A stretch of 64,000 nt of DNA from Tenrec ecaudatus (GCF_050624435.1 NC_134535.1:123491731-123555730); one strand, 5' to 3'. Counted from the stretch's first letter, positions 10,708 through 21,923 are shown. A program made the numbers and translations. Notes: generated by a model not told the origin, from the letters alone.

Positions 10708-10905
10708 AGTTCCGGTGAAGTAGTGGATACACATTGGGCTGCTAACCCCGAGGTCTGCAGTTTGAAACCACCGGCTGCTGTGTGGGCTTTCAACCAGGCT
10801 TTCAACTCTTGCAAAGAGTTGCAGCCTCAGAAACCCACAGAGACAATTCTACTCTACCCTACAGAGTCGCTATGAGTTCATATCGAATGGCAGGGATTTT
10901 TAAAA
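10708..10905 (+). mobile_element. AfroSINE
   Basis: GGGCTGCTAACCCCGAGGTC, TGAAACCACCGGCTGC, GCAGCCTCAGAAACCCACAG and GAGTCGCTATGAGTTCATAT in the correct order. Confidence 0.85.
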
Positions 10906-11024
10906 AGTTACTATTTATCTCATCAAACTAGTAAATTCTAGGAAAATAAAAAGAATATTTGGGAGTAGTAAGAATAGATGAGACATTTTGGATCAATTGC
11001 TGGTGAGATAATGGGGCTTTTACC

Positions 11025-11120
11025 AAGTAAACTGTTACCATCTTGGAAACTCAAAGGGGGTAGTTCTACCCAATTCCATAGAGTTACTCTGAGTGGGTAG
11101 TGAGTTTGGTCTTCCTGGAC
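11025..11120 (+). mobile_element. AfroSINE tail fragment
   Basis: ACCCAATTCCATAGAGTTAC, TCTGAGTGGGTAGTGAGTTT: only the 3' part is present. Confidence 0.45.
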
Positions 11121-11235
11121 TAACTTGAAGGAAGAGGCCTGGTGCTGCAGTGGTTAAGCACTCAGACGCTACCTGCAAAATCAACTATCTGAATGCCTCA
11201 AAACTGCAAGGGAGAAATTTGTGGAAGTTTGCTTC

Positions 11236-11241
11236 CACCTG
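11236..11241. repeat. 6-bp target site duplication, left
   Basis: CACCTG, repeated at 11726-11731, flanks the solo LTR. Confidence 0.8.
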
Positions 11242-11725
11242 TGTAGGGAGCTGCGTGTCTCCCTACCCTGGATTTTAGCCATGAATTTACTCCTGCCATA
11301 CAAACTACCCTGAGGTTTTACTGCCCTTTGTCTCAATTCCTGCCAGAGGGTGGCTGCCTTGACCCTTGCTAGGATTGGTGCTCTTTCACTAGCAGCTGCT
11401 ATGCTCATTGGTCAATACATGACTATGGCATCTCCCCCCAGGCTCACCAGGAATGCTTCATTAGCATACTTACCTGTTTGATCAGTTGCCGGCCATTTCT
11501 TCCTTATTTAGAGATACACGACTATTGGCTACCTCAGCTGTACCTTATTTTACATGTGACGTAATGGTGCCAGCCCCTCGCTGGCTATTTAAACCTCTGC
11601 TCTCAACTCAATAAATGAGGCTTGATCATATTCCTGTCTTGCCTCCATCTCTCCGTGCCCTTGCCCATCTTCACTCCCAGTCCCTCTTTCAGGTCCACGT
11701 TGTTGACGTCCTGCTGGTTGGGACA
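11242..11725 (+). mobile_element. Solo endogenous retrovirus LTR, complete
   Basis: A 484-bp element starting TGTAGGGAGC and ending GGGACA (TG...CA) with the 6-bp duplication CACCTG on both sides. A TATA-like GCTATTTAAACC lies near 11584, a poly-A signal AATAAA at 11610-11615, and a CT-rich stretch ending TCTTTCAGG follows. The 6-bp duplication and the AATAAATGAGGCTTGATCA region recall class II (betaretrovirus-like) LTRs. No internal retroviral genes are attached, so it arose by LTR-LTR recombination. Confidence 0.85.
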
Positions 11726-11731
11726 CACCTG
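11726..11731. repeat. 6-bp target site duplication, right
   Basis: CACCTG, identical to 11236-11241. Confidence 0.8.
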
Positions 11732-11745
11732 TATGCTTCCATTGA

Positions 11746-11921
11746 GATTAGTTCACCTACACTGAGACTCCTCATAGAAACCCTAGAGAGGTTTCCCAGA
11801 TTATAATCTTCGAGGGAGCAGACAGCCTCATCTTTCTTCCTCTGTGCAGCTGGTGAGTTTGAACCACCATCCTTATGGTTAGCCATCCACTGCTATTCCA
11901 CAGTGCCACTAGAGCTCCATT
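11746..11921 (-). mobile_element. AfroSINE, antisense
   Basis: GAGGGAGCAGACAGCCTCAT, TTTGAACCACCATCCTTATG and GTGCCACTAGAGCTCC at the tRNA-like head. A short plus-oriented SINE tail-like piece follows at about 11935-12000. Confidence 0.75.
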
Positions 11922-12000
11922 CTATAAATCTGAAGCCTTGGTAATCCTATACGGCAGTTCCAGTCTGTCCTATAAAGTTATAATGAGTTGGTGTCAGTTC

Positions 12001-12489
12001 AACCCCAATGAATTTGGGGATACTAAGCTAAAGATTCTGCTACCAGGATCAGGTTCTTTTTTTCTTTTTTCTTTTTGGACTAGGAAATTACTCTGGTCAG
12101 AAATGAGGCAGCACTAAAGAGTTTTATGAGGGCCTCCCAAGGGAAGGAAGACATGACCTGAAAGCTAGTGTGGTCAGTAAAATATCTTCCTCTAATACAT
12201 GTAGGGAGGAGATATCTGAAGACTCCCACAGAGCGTGAGGAACCCTGAACTCTTCAGTCTGAACATGCTGTTTTCACCAAATGACATCTGATGGCAGGGA
12301 TCGGGGAAGGCAGTCCCAAGAAGGACATGTAGTCCACATGGTGGCAAGAGTTAGACTCTGAGGCAATATCTGTGTGAGATAGCTTAAACTTTTCATTAGG
12401 AGAGGGAAGAGCTGGCTCTGGGAACTTTTCTTCTGAACTTTAACCCCATCATGCACAATTGATCTCTGGTAAAGTCGTCTCCATTTGTG
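12001..12489. other. Intergenic sequence, nothing recognised
   Basis: Unique-looking, with a T-rich run at about 12057-12078. No coding evidence. Confidence 0.4.
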
Positions 12490-12665
12490 CTCCCCGGTCA
12501 TGGTGTAGTGGTTATGCATTGAACTGCTAACCACAGGTCAGCAGTTCGAAACCCCCAGCTATTCCAAGGGAGCAAGACAAGACTTTCTATTCAGGTAAAG
12601 AGTTAGTCTCAGAAACTCACAGGCCCCGCTCACCCTTGCCCCTAGGATCGCTTTGAGTTGAGTAG
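12490..12665 (+). mobile_element. AfroSINE
   Basis: CATGGTGTAGTGGTTATGCA, ACTGCTAACCACAGGTCAGC, AGTTCGAAACCCCCAGC and the AGAGTTAGTCTCAGAAACTC body, with a degenerate tail. Confidence 0.85.
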
Positions 12666-13387
12666 TCATTTAGATGTCTTAAGCCTGCTGGAAAGATTTC
12701 ACATCCACACTTCTGTGTGAGATCAACAGTAGTGATCTCTCCTTCTACAGCTAGTGCCTGCTGATAGGGGTGACATGTCACCCTGTTGACATGAGTAGAT
12801 ATCTCTCTAACTCTGCTCTTTGGGAGATCACTCTCTCAGGTGAAGAGCTGCTTGACAGGAGGCTGCTTTCCCTGAAGAAAAGCTTTAAGTCCCTCACAGG
12901 AAGAGACCTACTTGTGGTCTTTGGTTTTACTTTCAGGGACTGGGAGTGTAAATATGTGGAGTCCAGGAGATGGGCCCTTCTTTACTGGTTTCTGCTCTGT
13001 GATCAAGATCTCCTCGGGATCCACTGGATATGTCATTTCTGAAAATCCTGTAAAAATGCCACTAAAAGACTGCTTCTAGGGGAGAATTTCCCCAAAGGTA
13101 TGAGATAAAGAGAAAAGAGGAGAAGAAAATGGATCAACACCCCATCAATGTTATGTCTGCCCAAGAACAACACAAAGCCAAGTGGACAATCCGCTGAATT
13201 TACCCCCTGAAAGTTTTGTCATGAGGATAGTCAGGAAGGGGTTTGCTGATCTAACAGGCTGGGATGAATGCAGATAAAAGAAAAATATTCCATTTTTAAT
13301 AAGTCCAATATAGACCTTTTGTTGGGAATTTTTGTCAATGTTTTAGCATATTCATAAAATGCAGCTTATGCATAGATTACAGAATTT
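12666..13387. other. Intergenic sequence, origin unclear
   Basis: The first 400 bp have a more uniform composition, and a 90-codon plus frame lies at 12770-13042. I do not recognise a family. It could be an old repeat or retrocopy UTR. Confidence 0.35.
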
Positions 13388-13506
13388 ACTGTATATACAT
13401 GTGTATAAGCCACTTTTTTCAGCACCTTTTTAATGCAGTTTTTGTGGTGATATTAGGTGCCTTGGCTGATATTCAGGTCGGCTTATACTCGAGTGTATTC
13501 GCTATA
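13388..13506. mobile_element. Short palindromic mini-transposon (MITE-like)
   Basis: The left arm, GTATATACATGTGTATAAGC, is roughly the reverse complement of the right arm, GGCTTATACTCGAGTGTATT. The interior is also partly palindromic (CAGCACC... and ...AGGTGCC). About 119 bp, with TA-rich flanks. Probably a mariner-type or similar nonautonomous DNA element. Confidence 0.5.
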
Positions 13507-14434
13507 TGACCATAGTGAGGTCACGGTAAGATATACTTAAAAATGATAAATCTATTGGGAATTTTGGAACCAAAGTAAAGCTGTTTTTAAAAAAAGGTTA
13601 ATTTAGAGTTTGAAAGAGTGATAGGCAAGCGAAATATCTTTAAAACATAGCGCTTATCTCATTGCTTCTTCAGTGGAAAAAAACATTTTGCAGTGAAAAA
13701 AAATTCACCAATTTTTTTCTTCTAAATAAATCTACCAGAATTTATTTAATATTGTATACACTTTAAAGCCTTATATTGTTTCTTATTTTCTAAACCAACG
13801 CAAATAAAGGTCAGTTCCTTTCCAACCTTCCACACACCCTCAATTTTTTGCCCAACTATCTTTCACATTCTGAGACAACCAGACATTTTACTTTAAAACA
13901 AAACTGCTATCTTTCCCCCCTAACAAATAAAAAAAGAACAAAATGCAAAAACTGAATATCAGTTCATTTGCTTTCCTTGTGGCTTTCCAGTCCATGCTAA
14001 AACTTTAAGCTCAGCTCTTAAGTGGTTTTCATCTAGTAGTGAGAATATACTAAGTTATTCCATGCTGGTTCACCATCCTAAAATGCTATAGTTTAATAAT
14101 TGAATATGCGATATACATATTTTTAAGAAAAAGAGTACTTTAAAAACATACCAGTTTGAAGAGGAACAAATCTTAAGCAGATCAGTTAAAAAGAAACACA
14201 TTAAAGTTTTAACCCTTCAAGTAAATGTCAGTCTTCAAGACCATGTGGTGAGTTTATCCCCCGCTTGGCCTGAAAGCCAGGTTATCCAAATAACAAGATG
14301 TTAAAACTACAAAAATAAAACAAAAAAGGTTGTTATTTAAGCAGCAAGGAATCTAATTATTTATCCATTCTCTTTAATATTAAAGTTATTTTCTAAATAA
14401 ACAAACAAACCTTAAACTATTTAATTCAGTTAGG
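13507..14434. other. AT-rich intergenic sequence, nothing recognised
   Basis: Very AT-rich, no long frames and no repeats I can name. Confidence 0.5.
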
Positions 14435-15000
14435 CTAGTAAGGCTTCCACTGTTGTTTTTTGGTGCTGTCCAGTGAGTTCCAACTCATAGAAACACTACA
14501 TATAACAGAATGAAAAGCTGCCCGACCTCTAATTTCATAATAATTATTAGCATGTTTGAGCCCATCATTTCTGCCATTACTAATCCAGCTGGTAAATGTC
14601 TTCCTTTTTTCCCCACTGCCCCTCGGCTTTACCAAGCATGTGATTTTCCAGGACTGGTCTTTTCTGGAGGAGCCCTGGTGGCATAGTGCTTATGAGCTGG
14701 GCTATGAACCCAAAGGTCAGCAGTTCAAAAGCTCCAGCATCTCTGAGGGTCTCACCTGATAACACGTGAAAAGTATGAGAGATGAAATGTTGATGTCCTT
14801 GCTTCTAAGGAGCATTTTGGCTGTACTTGCAAGATAGATTGGTTGTTCTTTTAGCGGTCCATGGTATTTTCAATATTCTTTGTCAACACCAAAATTCAAA
14901 TGCATTGGTTTCTCCTCAGTTTATCTTTTATCCGATGTCCAATTTTGACACTCAAAACTATAACCATATTATGTCAATTTCTCCTTAAAGAATTCCTGAA
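14435..15000 (-). mobile_element. RTE/BovB-type LINE 3' fragment, antisense, split by a SINE
   Basis: TTTTGGTGCTGTCCAGTGAG, TTTACCAAGCATGTGATTTT, GCTTCTAAGGAGCATTTTGG and GTCCATGGTATTTTCAATAT follow the order of the RTE 3' region read antisense. An AfroSINE head sits inside at about 14673-14752. Frame-broken. Confidence 0.75.
14673..14752 (+). mobile_element. AfroSINE head fragment inside the RTE fragment
   Basis: GAGCCCTGGTGGCATAGTGC, then GGTCAGCAGTTCAAAAGCTC. Only the tRNA-like head and the start of the body are present. Confidence 0.8.
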
Positions 15001-16611
15001 GCATTTCTCTTGTCACATATCTCTTTTAATAACTCTTTAAAATGGACAAGCGAACACACTATTTCACAGGCCTGAATATTGACATATCTTTTCTTTAAAA
15101 AGAAAAAAGCAGTGCACTTCATATTACAACAAATACTATTTAACTCAATTTAATATTGGAAAATCACTAAAATATACTAAAATTATTTATGTTCCACAAG
15201 ACATTCCTGAAAAAAAGATCAAACATTGTAATTTTTTTTCTTCTTAGGCAGCCAAACATTCTACTGCCTGCTATTTCTGCACTGGATTTAGGAGGGATCT
15301 TCTCTTTAAAAAGATTTTTCCTTGGGACATTTCTTTGTACATTACTTAATATGTTTCTTTTCCTTAAGTACTTCTAAGGGGAAAAGGGCATCATTATCAA
15401 GAAGACAACCTAGGTAATGGAGAGGGTTCCCCTGGGAATAATCTGGTGTTCCCATTCTGGTAAATGAAGAAGGGGTAGGGATGCTCAAGAATTTGGGGGT
15501 CCTCGATATGAGCAATAAAAAAGGAAATTGTTATATCTTTATATAACCTGGCTTGCTGGAAAATCTAGTATTGCCTTTAAAATATTTTATTCTTTAAATA
15601 AAACTCATTTTGTAGCACCCGATTTAAAATTATTTGACAGCGTCTTAATTAAGGGGTTATTTGTATACAAATCTGTAAAAATAGTCATTTCATTATTTCT
15701 TTATATTATTGAGGCAACTGCATTCCTAAGTACACATGTTATAAAGTCAATGTTGAGTTTCTAAAAGTATATGCCTATGCATTTCATCTAATTAATACCA
15801 ACTAAGTGGGAAAAATTATATGTTGACCAACCATTTTGCTTTAGAAGGCCTTATTAGACCAATTTTTTTAAAAATAAGGAATTTTTTTCCCTCCCATATA
15901 ATGCACTCTATAAAAGGATTGTCTAATTAAGATCACACACACACACACACACACACACCACCTTGTAGATGAAGGAAAAGATAGACTAGACTTGAACTAT
16001 ATGTCCCTAAGGTTAGAACAGATCCTCACAATGGACACTGATCTACCTCATGGCTAACTTGGGTGCGGCTTCCCAGATGGGCACCATTGTGTTTAGTCAC
16101 CCTGAATTTTGTTCGAGGCAACTCTCGAAGCAGTTTTTTTCCCTTAGCTGCATTTTCACATCCCTGAAATGACACTTAGCCATTACAGGCATGAAACCTT
16201 CTAACAGCCCTACTCAACACAAATATAATTTAGAACAGGCTCAAGGAAACACAAATCCAATTGTGAAAAAGATGCAAAAATAATTTCAAGAATGTGTCTT
16301 CCCCCATGCTTACCATTCGGCCTATCTTATGGGATCTGTGCCCAGCGGAGGTCTGTTGTGTTTGTAGCTCCCTGGGAGAGTTCAACTGTGAGAAGAACTA
16401 AATTTCATAGAGGCAATCTCTTAGAGTGAGTAAGGTCTTCTCTTTCTTAATGAAACTTGTCAGCTATTTTATCCAGATATTTCCTTAGACATTGAGACCC
16501 ATTTTGTGGACCACTTTTCCTGCTTGGGACTGCATTCCCCAGAATCTCTGGCATCTTGTGGGAATGGCATTCTCAGATAGAAATCCCCAAATCCCTCATG
16601 CCCCATGGGAA
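15001..16611. other. AT-rich intergenic sequence
   Basis: No gene or named repeat apart from the (AC)n at 15934-15959. The 60- to 80-codon plus frames at 15189 and 15528 are AT-biased with no motifs. Confidence 0.45.
15934..15959. repeat. (AC)n microsatellite
   Basis: About 13 AC units. Confidence 0.95.
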
Positions 16612-16825
16612 CTCTTAAATGCCCTGTGGTGGCATAGTGGTTATGTTTGGGGCAACTGACTACAATTTCAGCAGTTCAAAAACATCAATTGCTTTGTCTG
16701 AGAAAGAGGAGCCTTTCTACTCCCGCAGGGAGTTATAGTCTAGAAAACCCCCAGGGGCAGTTCTACCCTGTCCTATGGAATCACGGTGAGTTGGAATCAA
16801 CTTGATGGTCAGGAGTTTTTGAGTT
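16612..16825 (+). mobile_element. AfroSINE
   Basis: GCCCTGTGGTGGCATAGTGG, TTCAGCAGTTCAAAAACATC, GGGGCAGTTCTACCCTGTCC and GTGAGTTGGAATCAACTTGA in order. A nearly full-length copy. Confidence 0.88.
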
Positions 16826-16869
16826 GATTGACTTATACTAAGGGACGCCATTTTCTTGACCACACTAAT

Positions 16870-17412
16870 TGTGGTAGTTACATAATCTGATATCAGTTTG
16901 AGGATTAAGAGTGTAGGGGTGGAGTCTAGCCTGTCAATCAGGATATAGTCAATGAGGCCTCTGTGGACATGGTCTTCTCCTGTGAATTCTGGGAAATCCA
17001 GTATTTCCTCCTTGGAGGCGGGAGACATCTCTTTCTCTCTGGTGACTCTGTGAGACATCCTTGAGGAGAAGTCACATGGACCTACCCTGATGCAGCCAGA
17101 ACCTCGAACCTGGAGAATCCATGTGGAGACCCCTGCCAGTACTGAGATGCTTACAACGCCACTGGATACACAAGACTTTCTATCCACTGGTCTGTGATCA
17201 TCCTGCATTCAACATCATTACATGTGTTTTGTAAGTCTCAAGAGGATTTTATAGATGGTATTGGACAAACGGGCTAATATGAGACTTATAGGCTTGGACT
17301 GGACTGGGTTGGGATGCTTTCTTAATGCACAATTACCCTTTATATAAAACTCTCTCTTATAAACATATATGTTTCTATGGATTTGTTTCTCTAATCTACC
17401 CAGCCTAACACA
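16870..17412 (-). mobile_element. LTR-like repeat, subfamily B, antisense
   Basis: On the minus strand it runs from TGTGTTAGGCTGGGTAGATT to ACTACCACA. It shares the CCTGATTGACAGGCTAGACT segment with the plus-oriented copies at 19356 and 52831. Flanking 5-mers CTAAT and CTAGC are only partly alike. The 163-codon minus frame crossing this repeat and the neighbouring SINE is not a gene. Confidence 0.65.
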
Positions 17413-18018
17413 CTAGCCTTTGATCATAGGTTTCTCTCAAAAGCCTCACCGAGGACCTAGTACTTGTGGCAATTATTATTTTAGGCTATGGTAAATGGGC
17501 AGTTTAATAAATTATTTATTCTCAATAGTCTAAGCAGACAACACAGGTAAGCACCTCCTAAATTAATCTCCAATTTATGAAACTATGATTTAGGTTACAA
17601 TGACTATCTCTTGTCTTCTTCTTTCTCCCTTTCTTTCTCTTTCTCTGTGTCAAGAAATCCATTCACACAAAAGAGTCTGAACAAAGCAATTGCCACATTG
17701 GGAATACCTCTATGGAATGTGTGAGATGTGGCAAAGAATTGATGTCTCTGGCCTTCCAAGGCTTGCCGAACAATAAGGAGTACACTGGCCAGAGCATCTA
17801 GTCCAGTCAAGCTTTGGGATCCCTCATAGCTAAACTCTATGCCTCATAAGGGACACTAAGTTAGAGGCACTCGATCCCCAGATTCCTGATCTATAGTAAC
17901 TGTGGGATAATATATGTTATTATATGCTGCTATTCATGGAGAAATTTTTATACAACACATAGATATATGGTTTCTGAAAATATACTGGTTGATGAAGCAA
18001 TCCAGTCAATAAATAGAT
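17413..18018. other. Intergenic sequence, nothing recognised
   Basis: Contains a CT-rich run at about 17607-17645. No coding evidence. Confidence 0.45.
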
Positions 18019-18090
18019 AATTCACTGCCATGGAGTAAATTCTGACTCCTAGTGACCCTATATAAGGTTTCCAAGCAGTCCAATGAGTAT
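18019..18090 (-). mobile_element. AfroSINE tail fragment, antisense
   Basis: TTCACTGCCATGGAGTAAAT, CTAGTGACCCTATATAAGG. Confidence 0.6.
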
Positions 18091-18154
18091 CTGGAGATGA
18101 CAGTGTATGAAACAATTGGAACTGTAACTTCTCCATTAGGGCAAATGATTATCC

Positions 18155-18560
18155 TTGAAGTTCAAGCATTTAACTATTGAATTTGGTGATGATATATTAT
18201 TGAAGTTTGCCAGATCAACAACTTCTTCACTACAAATAGGGTTTTTTCCAACATCATAAATGCCAACTATACATGTTGATCTTACTAGTTGGAATACACA
18301 GGAATCAAATTGACTACATCTGTGAACAGAGATGATGGAGATGCTCAATATCATCTGCTAAAACAAAGCCAGGTGCAGCTGTAGAACAGACCACCAGTTG
18401 CTCACATGTAAATTCAGGTTGATGATGAAGAAAATTTTTTAAATCCACAAGAGTTAAAATGCAACCTTGAGTATATCCCACATGAAATTAGAGAACATCT
18501 CAAGAACGAATTTGAAACATTAAACACTAATGACTGAAAACCTGAAAAGGTGTGGGATGA
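18155..18560 (+). mobile_element. RTE/BovB-type LINE fragment (end of endonuclease domain)
   Basis: GGAATACACAGGAATCAAAT and TGACTACATCTGTGAACAGA correspond to the YT..QIDYI region that closes the RTE endonuclease domain. The same segment recurs at 57890-57940. Followed by decayed linker sequence. Not functional. Confidence 0.6.
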
Positions 18561-19019
18561 CATGAAAACAGCAAAGATAATGAAAGCAAATGGTCATTAA
18601 AAATACAAGAAAGAAAGAGAAAAAAACCAGACTGGATATAAGACCAGTTTAGAATAACTAGCATATAGCTAATACTTTACTATAAAGTATGATGTATAGA
18701 ACTAAGATTAAGCCATAGCAGAAGTTATGATTTTGGAGATAAAATATGCACATAGGAAATGTAAGTATGTTAAGTTCGATCACTGAAAAAGATGTGAATT
18801 CAAGATAGGCTTTTTGATCAGCCAAGAAATAAAAGATTTAGTAAATTAACTGAAGTTATAAAACTTACCACTGGATAATTGTATTTTACTCTAGCAGAAT
18901 AAATAATTCCATCGATAATATTTCATTAAAAAAGATAACATAACATCTCATCAGGAATCAATGCTTGTTATATAACAATGATTGATCATGTCATACCTGC
19001 TAACAAAATGACTACCTAC
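18561..19019. other. AT-rich intergenic sequence, perhaps decayed LINE
   Basis: A-rich on the plus strand, as is usual for LINE interiors, but no motif can be named. Confidence 0.35.
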
Positions 19020-19193
19020 CTATACTATCAAGTTCAACTCATAGGAAATGATCAGTGTAGAACAGCTCCTTTGGGCTTATGTTATAGGAACAGTCAGCCT
19101 CATCTTTCTCCCTTGGAACATCGTGTGGGTTTGAACTGCCAAACTATTGATTAGCACTTCAAAGTTTAACAGACTGTGCCAGTAGAGCTCCTA
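19020..19193 (-). mobile_element. AfroSINE, antisense
   Basis: TCAAGTTCAACTCATAGGAA, ACAGTCAGCCTCATCTTTCT, GGTTTGAACTGCCAAACTAT and TGTGCCAGTAGAGCTCC. Confidence 0.8.
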
Positions 19194-19316
19194 AAATGTT
19201 TAAAGATATTGTAAATAAAATGATGACAAAGAAAATATCTTAGAATTGAAAAAAAGAAGACAGAAGAGATAAATAAGCTAATAAGTAATAAGTAAGTAAA
19301 ACATATATGTATTACA

Positions 19317-19950
19317 AACCTCACTGTCACTGAGTTGATTACAAATCATGGTTACTGTGTTAGTCTGGGAAGACTAGAGAAACAAATTTATAGATACTCA
19401 TATGTGTATAAGAAAGAGCTTTATATACAAGAGCAACTGAATATTGCAAAAACATCCCAGTCCAGCTCAAGTCCATAAGTCTGATATTAGCCCATATGTC
19501 TGATACCAATCTATAAAGTCTTCTTCAGACTCACGAAACACAAGCAATGACGCTGAATGCAGGAAGATCACAGGTCAGTGGATGGAAAGTCTTGTGGATC
19601 CAGTGGCAGTGGAAGCATCTCAGCACTGGCAGGGTTGTCCACATGGCTCCTTCAGCTCCAGGGCTCTAGCATAGCTCCATGTGTCTTCTCAATGAGAATG
19701 TCTCTCAGATAATGAGTGTGTGTCCCGTCTCCAGCAAGCTATTTATATCCATCATGCCTCCAAATGTGGTCAACAAGCTGTAACCTGATTGACAGGCTAG
19801 ACTCCACCCCTTCTCTCTTAAATCTCAAATTGACAACAGATTATCTAACTACCACAGGTACCTTGTAGGACACAGTAGAACTACCCTTGGGTATCTCAGA
19901 CTTTAAATCTTTACAGAAGCAAGCCTCAACTTTCATTAATGGAAGTACTG
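19317..19950 (-). mobile_element. AfroSINE, antisense, split by an LTR-like insertion
   Basis: The tail part (CCTCACTGTCACTGAGTTGA) lies at 19317-19355. The body (CTTGTAGGACACAGTAGAAC, TCTTTACAGAAGCAAGCCTC) resumes at 19862. The LTR-like element at 19356-19856 sits between them, which fixes the relative ages. Confidence 0.75.
19356..19856 (+). mobile_element. LTR-like repeat, subfamily B, inserted in an AfroSINE
   Basis: Starts TGTGTTAGTCTGGGAAGACT and ends CTAACTACCACA, 501 bp. The flanking 5-mers GTTAC (19351-19355) and GGTAC (19857-19861) match at 4 of 5, consistent with an aged 5-bp duplication. TG...CA ends, length and 5-bp duplication support an LTR (ERV-L/MaLR-like). No coding interior. 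Confidence 0.7.
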
Positions 19951-20288
19951 GTAGGTTCTCCACAAGAACACGTAACAATACAGTGCATATGGCTCATATG
20001 TTTTTCAGATCAGGTTAAAATATAAAGATACAATTAGAGTAATTCCCCCCTTGCCTTCCTTGCAAAAGAAGAAAATGGCTTTTCTTAAATAGGTGTGGAT
20101 TTTCAATACGTGTATGTGTTTGAAACACATTTGTTACAATTATTTATTGATAAATAACAGAAAATTATTTTAGGTCACTTTCTACCTCACATGGTGTTTA
20201 AACACAAGCTTCTTGGCCTGTTGTTTTAGAACTTCTTTTTTTTTTCTCTTCTCAAATAACTTACATTATCTCCACCACCAAAACCACA
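19951..20288. other. Intergenic sequence, nothing recognised
   Basis: AT-rich and unique-looking. Confidence 0.4.
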
Positions 20289-20808
20289 TGAGATAGTTAA
20301 AGATTACTATTGTGCCAACCTGGCCAATAAACACATGTGGGGTTAATTGAAGGGTGGCGAGATAAATGGCTCATTGAGCCTCGCCTTTCTAGTTCTCGGG
20401 TTTCTTGCTTTCTGATGGTAGGACAAAGGTACAGCTGCCTTAGCCAATTCCCTGCTTCAGCTGGCAAGGCTTACTTCCTGCAAGACATCCCTGAGGAGAA
20501 ATCACATGAACCTACCCCAATGCAGCCCTGGGTGCTGGAGCAGCCCTGTGGAGACCCCTGCCAGTGCTGAGATGCTTACACATTCACTGACTCAGCTTTC
20601 CTCCTTCAGTCGGCATCATTGTGTGTGTTTTGTGAGGTGGAGGAGGACTTTGTGGATTGGTGTTGGACATATGGGTTAATGTTGGACTTGTGGGCTTGGA
20701 CAGCACTGGGTTGGGATTATTTTTTGATGTGCATTTAACCTTTTTATAAAACTCTCTCTTACATATGAGTTTCTGTGGGTTTGTTTCTCTAAAGTACCCA
20801 GACTATCA
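20289..20808 (-). mobile_element. LTR-like repeat, subfamily A, antisense
   Basis: A close relative of 1887-2404, sharing CAACCTGGC, ACACATGTGGGG, GCAGCCCTGGGTGCTGGAGC and ACTTTGTGGATTGGTGTTGG. On the minus strand it begins TGATAGTCTGGGTACTTTAG. Confidence 0.7.
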
Positions 20809-21589
20809 CCCCACGCAAAGGACCTTAAGTAGGAATTTACCCTAGTCTCTTTGTTTCCCAAGGCCCACCTTGTGCTTTATAGGTTCTGTCGCTATTTGTG
20901 AGTGTGTATTTGTATATTTAAAATTTTTATTCATAACCCTCCCAACAAAGAATTTGCATGGTAAATAGTAGATCATTGTAAATTTTGATCGGATGATTGA
21001 GTTCATGAGTTGGACTGATGTCACTATACAGATGTCATGTGACTTATAAAAGGAGGTGTTTAGGAGCGTGGCATTCAGTAGTTGCTTTACTGCTCTGGAG
21101 CTCTTTGTATGTCATAACACCACAATGGCAGGCTATCACTACCTCTAGAAATCAACACAATTGTTAGATTGTCAGAGTGGTTGTTAGCAATATTTATCTT
21201 CTTTCTAATCACTGGCCTTCAGCAAGATGTGGATAGACCTGCTCGCTGCTGGCTGCCATTTTGGTAAACCATAAAAATCTAAATGTGATTGTCATGGAAG
21301 AATGTTGTGGTAAGCACTTCCTGTGCAAAAAGGTAACTGAGCTATTTTTGTGCCCAGCGGAAATTTCTGAACCTGGAACACAAAACAAATCTTTAGCAGT
21401 GTCTTTTTATCATCATAATGTTGAAAATGTTCTGAATACTGGTGTCATATGAGACAGCTTCAATCACTGGTGGAAAAATGGAAATAAATCCTAATGGAAT
21501 TTTCCCACAAACTCCTTCAAGTGCCTTAATATATTATGGAGCAAGCTAAATAAAAGTACATTTACTGTCTGAAAAAGTTTACCTTTTAA
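20809..21589 (+). other. Unidentified segment with a 63-codon frame, possible old retrocopy
   Basis: A TATAAAAGGAGG sequence lies near 21044, a short frame at 21261-21452, and AATAAA signals near 21481 and 21548. I cannot assign the product, and the frame has no clear signal or domain. It may be a decayed retrocopy or simply unique sequence. Confidence 0.2.
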
Positions 21590-21733
21590 GTTTTGTCTTA
21601 ATTGGCAGATTCAGTGTGCGTTTAGAAATCATGAATTTTTTGCTCTATGATATGCTTATGTAAATAGCAATATTCAATTATACTCTAAAATTACACGCAT
21701 AGAAAAAATCATTTTTATACTACATATAATTAA

Positions 21734-21923
21734 AACTCATTGCCAATGAGTCGAAGTCCAACTCACAGTGACTCTATAGGACAGGGTAGAACCGTTCCTG
21801 TGGATTTCCAGGGCTGTAAATCTTATGGGAACAGAAAGCTGAATCTTTCTGCTCTCGAGCAGCTGGTGGTTTTAAACTACTGAACAGCCCAATTCATAAC
21901 CCACTATGCCACCAGGATTCCCA
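21734..21923 (-). mobile_element. AfroSINE, antisense
   Basis: AACTCATTGCCAATGAGTCG, GACTCTATAGGACAGGGTAG, TTTCTGCTCTCGAGCAGC and CCACTATGCCACCAGGATTC. Absent from the paralogous position near 48600, so it was inserted after the duplication. Confidence 0.9.

Noticed and set aside
12490-12560. tRNA gene
   Set aside because: The tRNA-like boxes belong to AfroSINE heads here and at other copies, followed by the SINE body, with no intact cloverleaf.
16717-17208. 163-codon minus-strand frame
   Set aside because: Runs across an AfroSINE tail and an LTR-like repeat that have independent copies elsewhere in the window.
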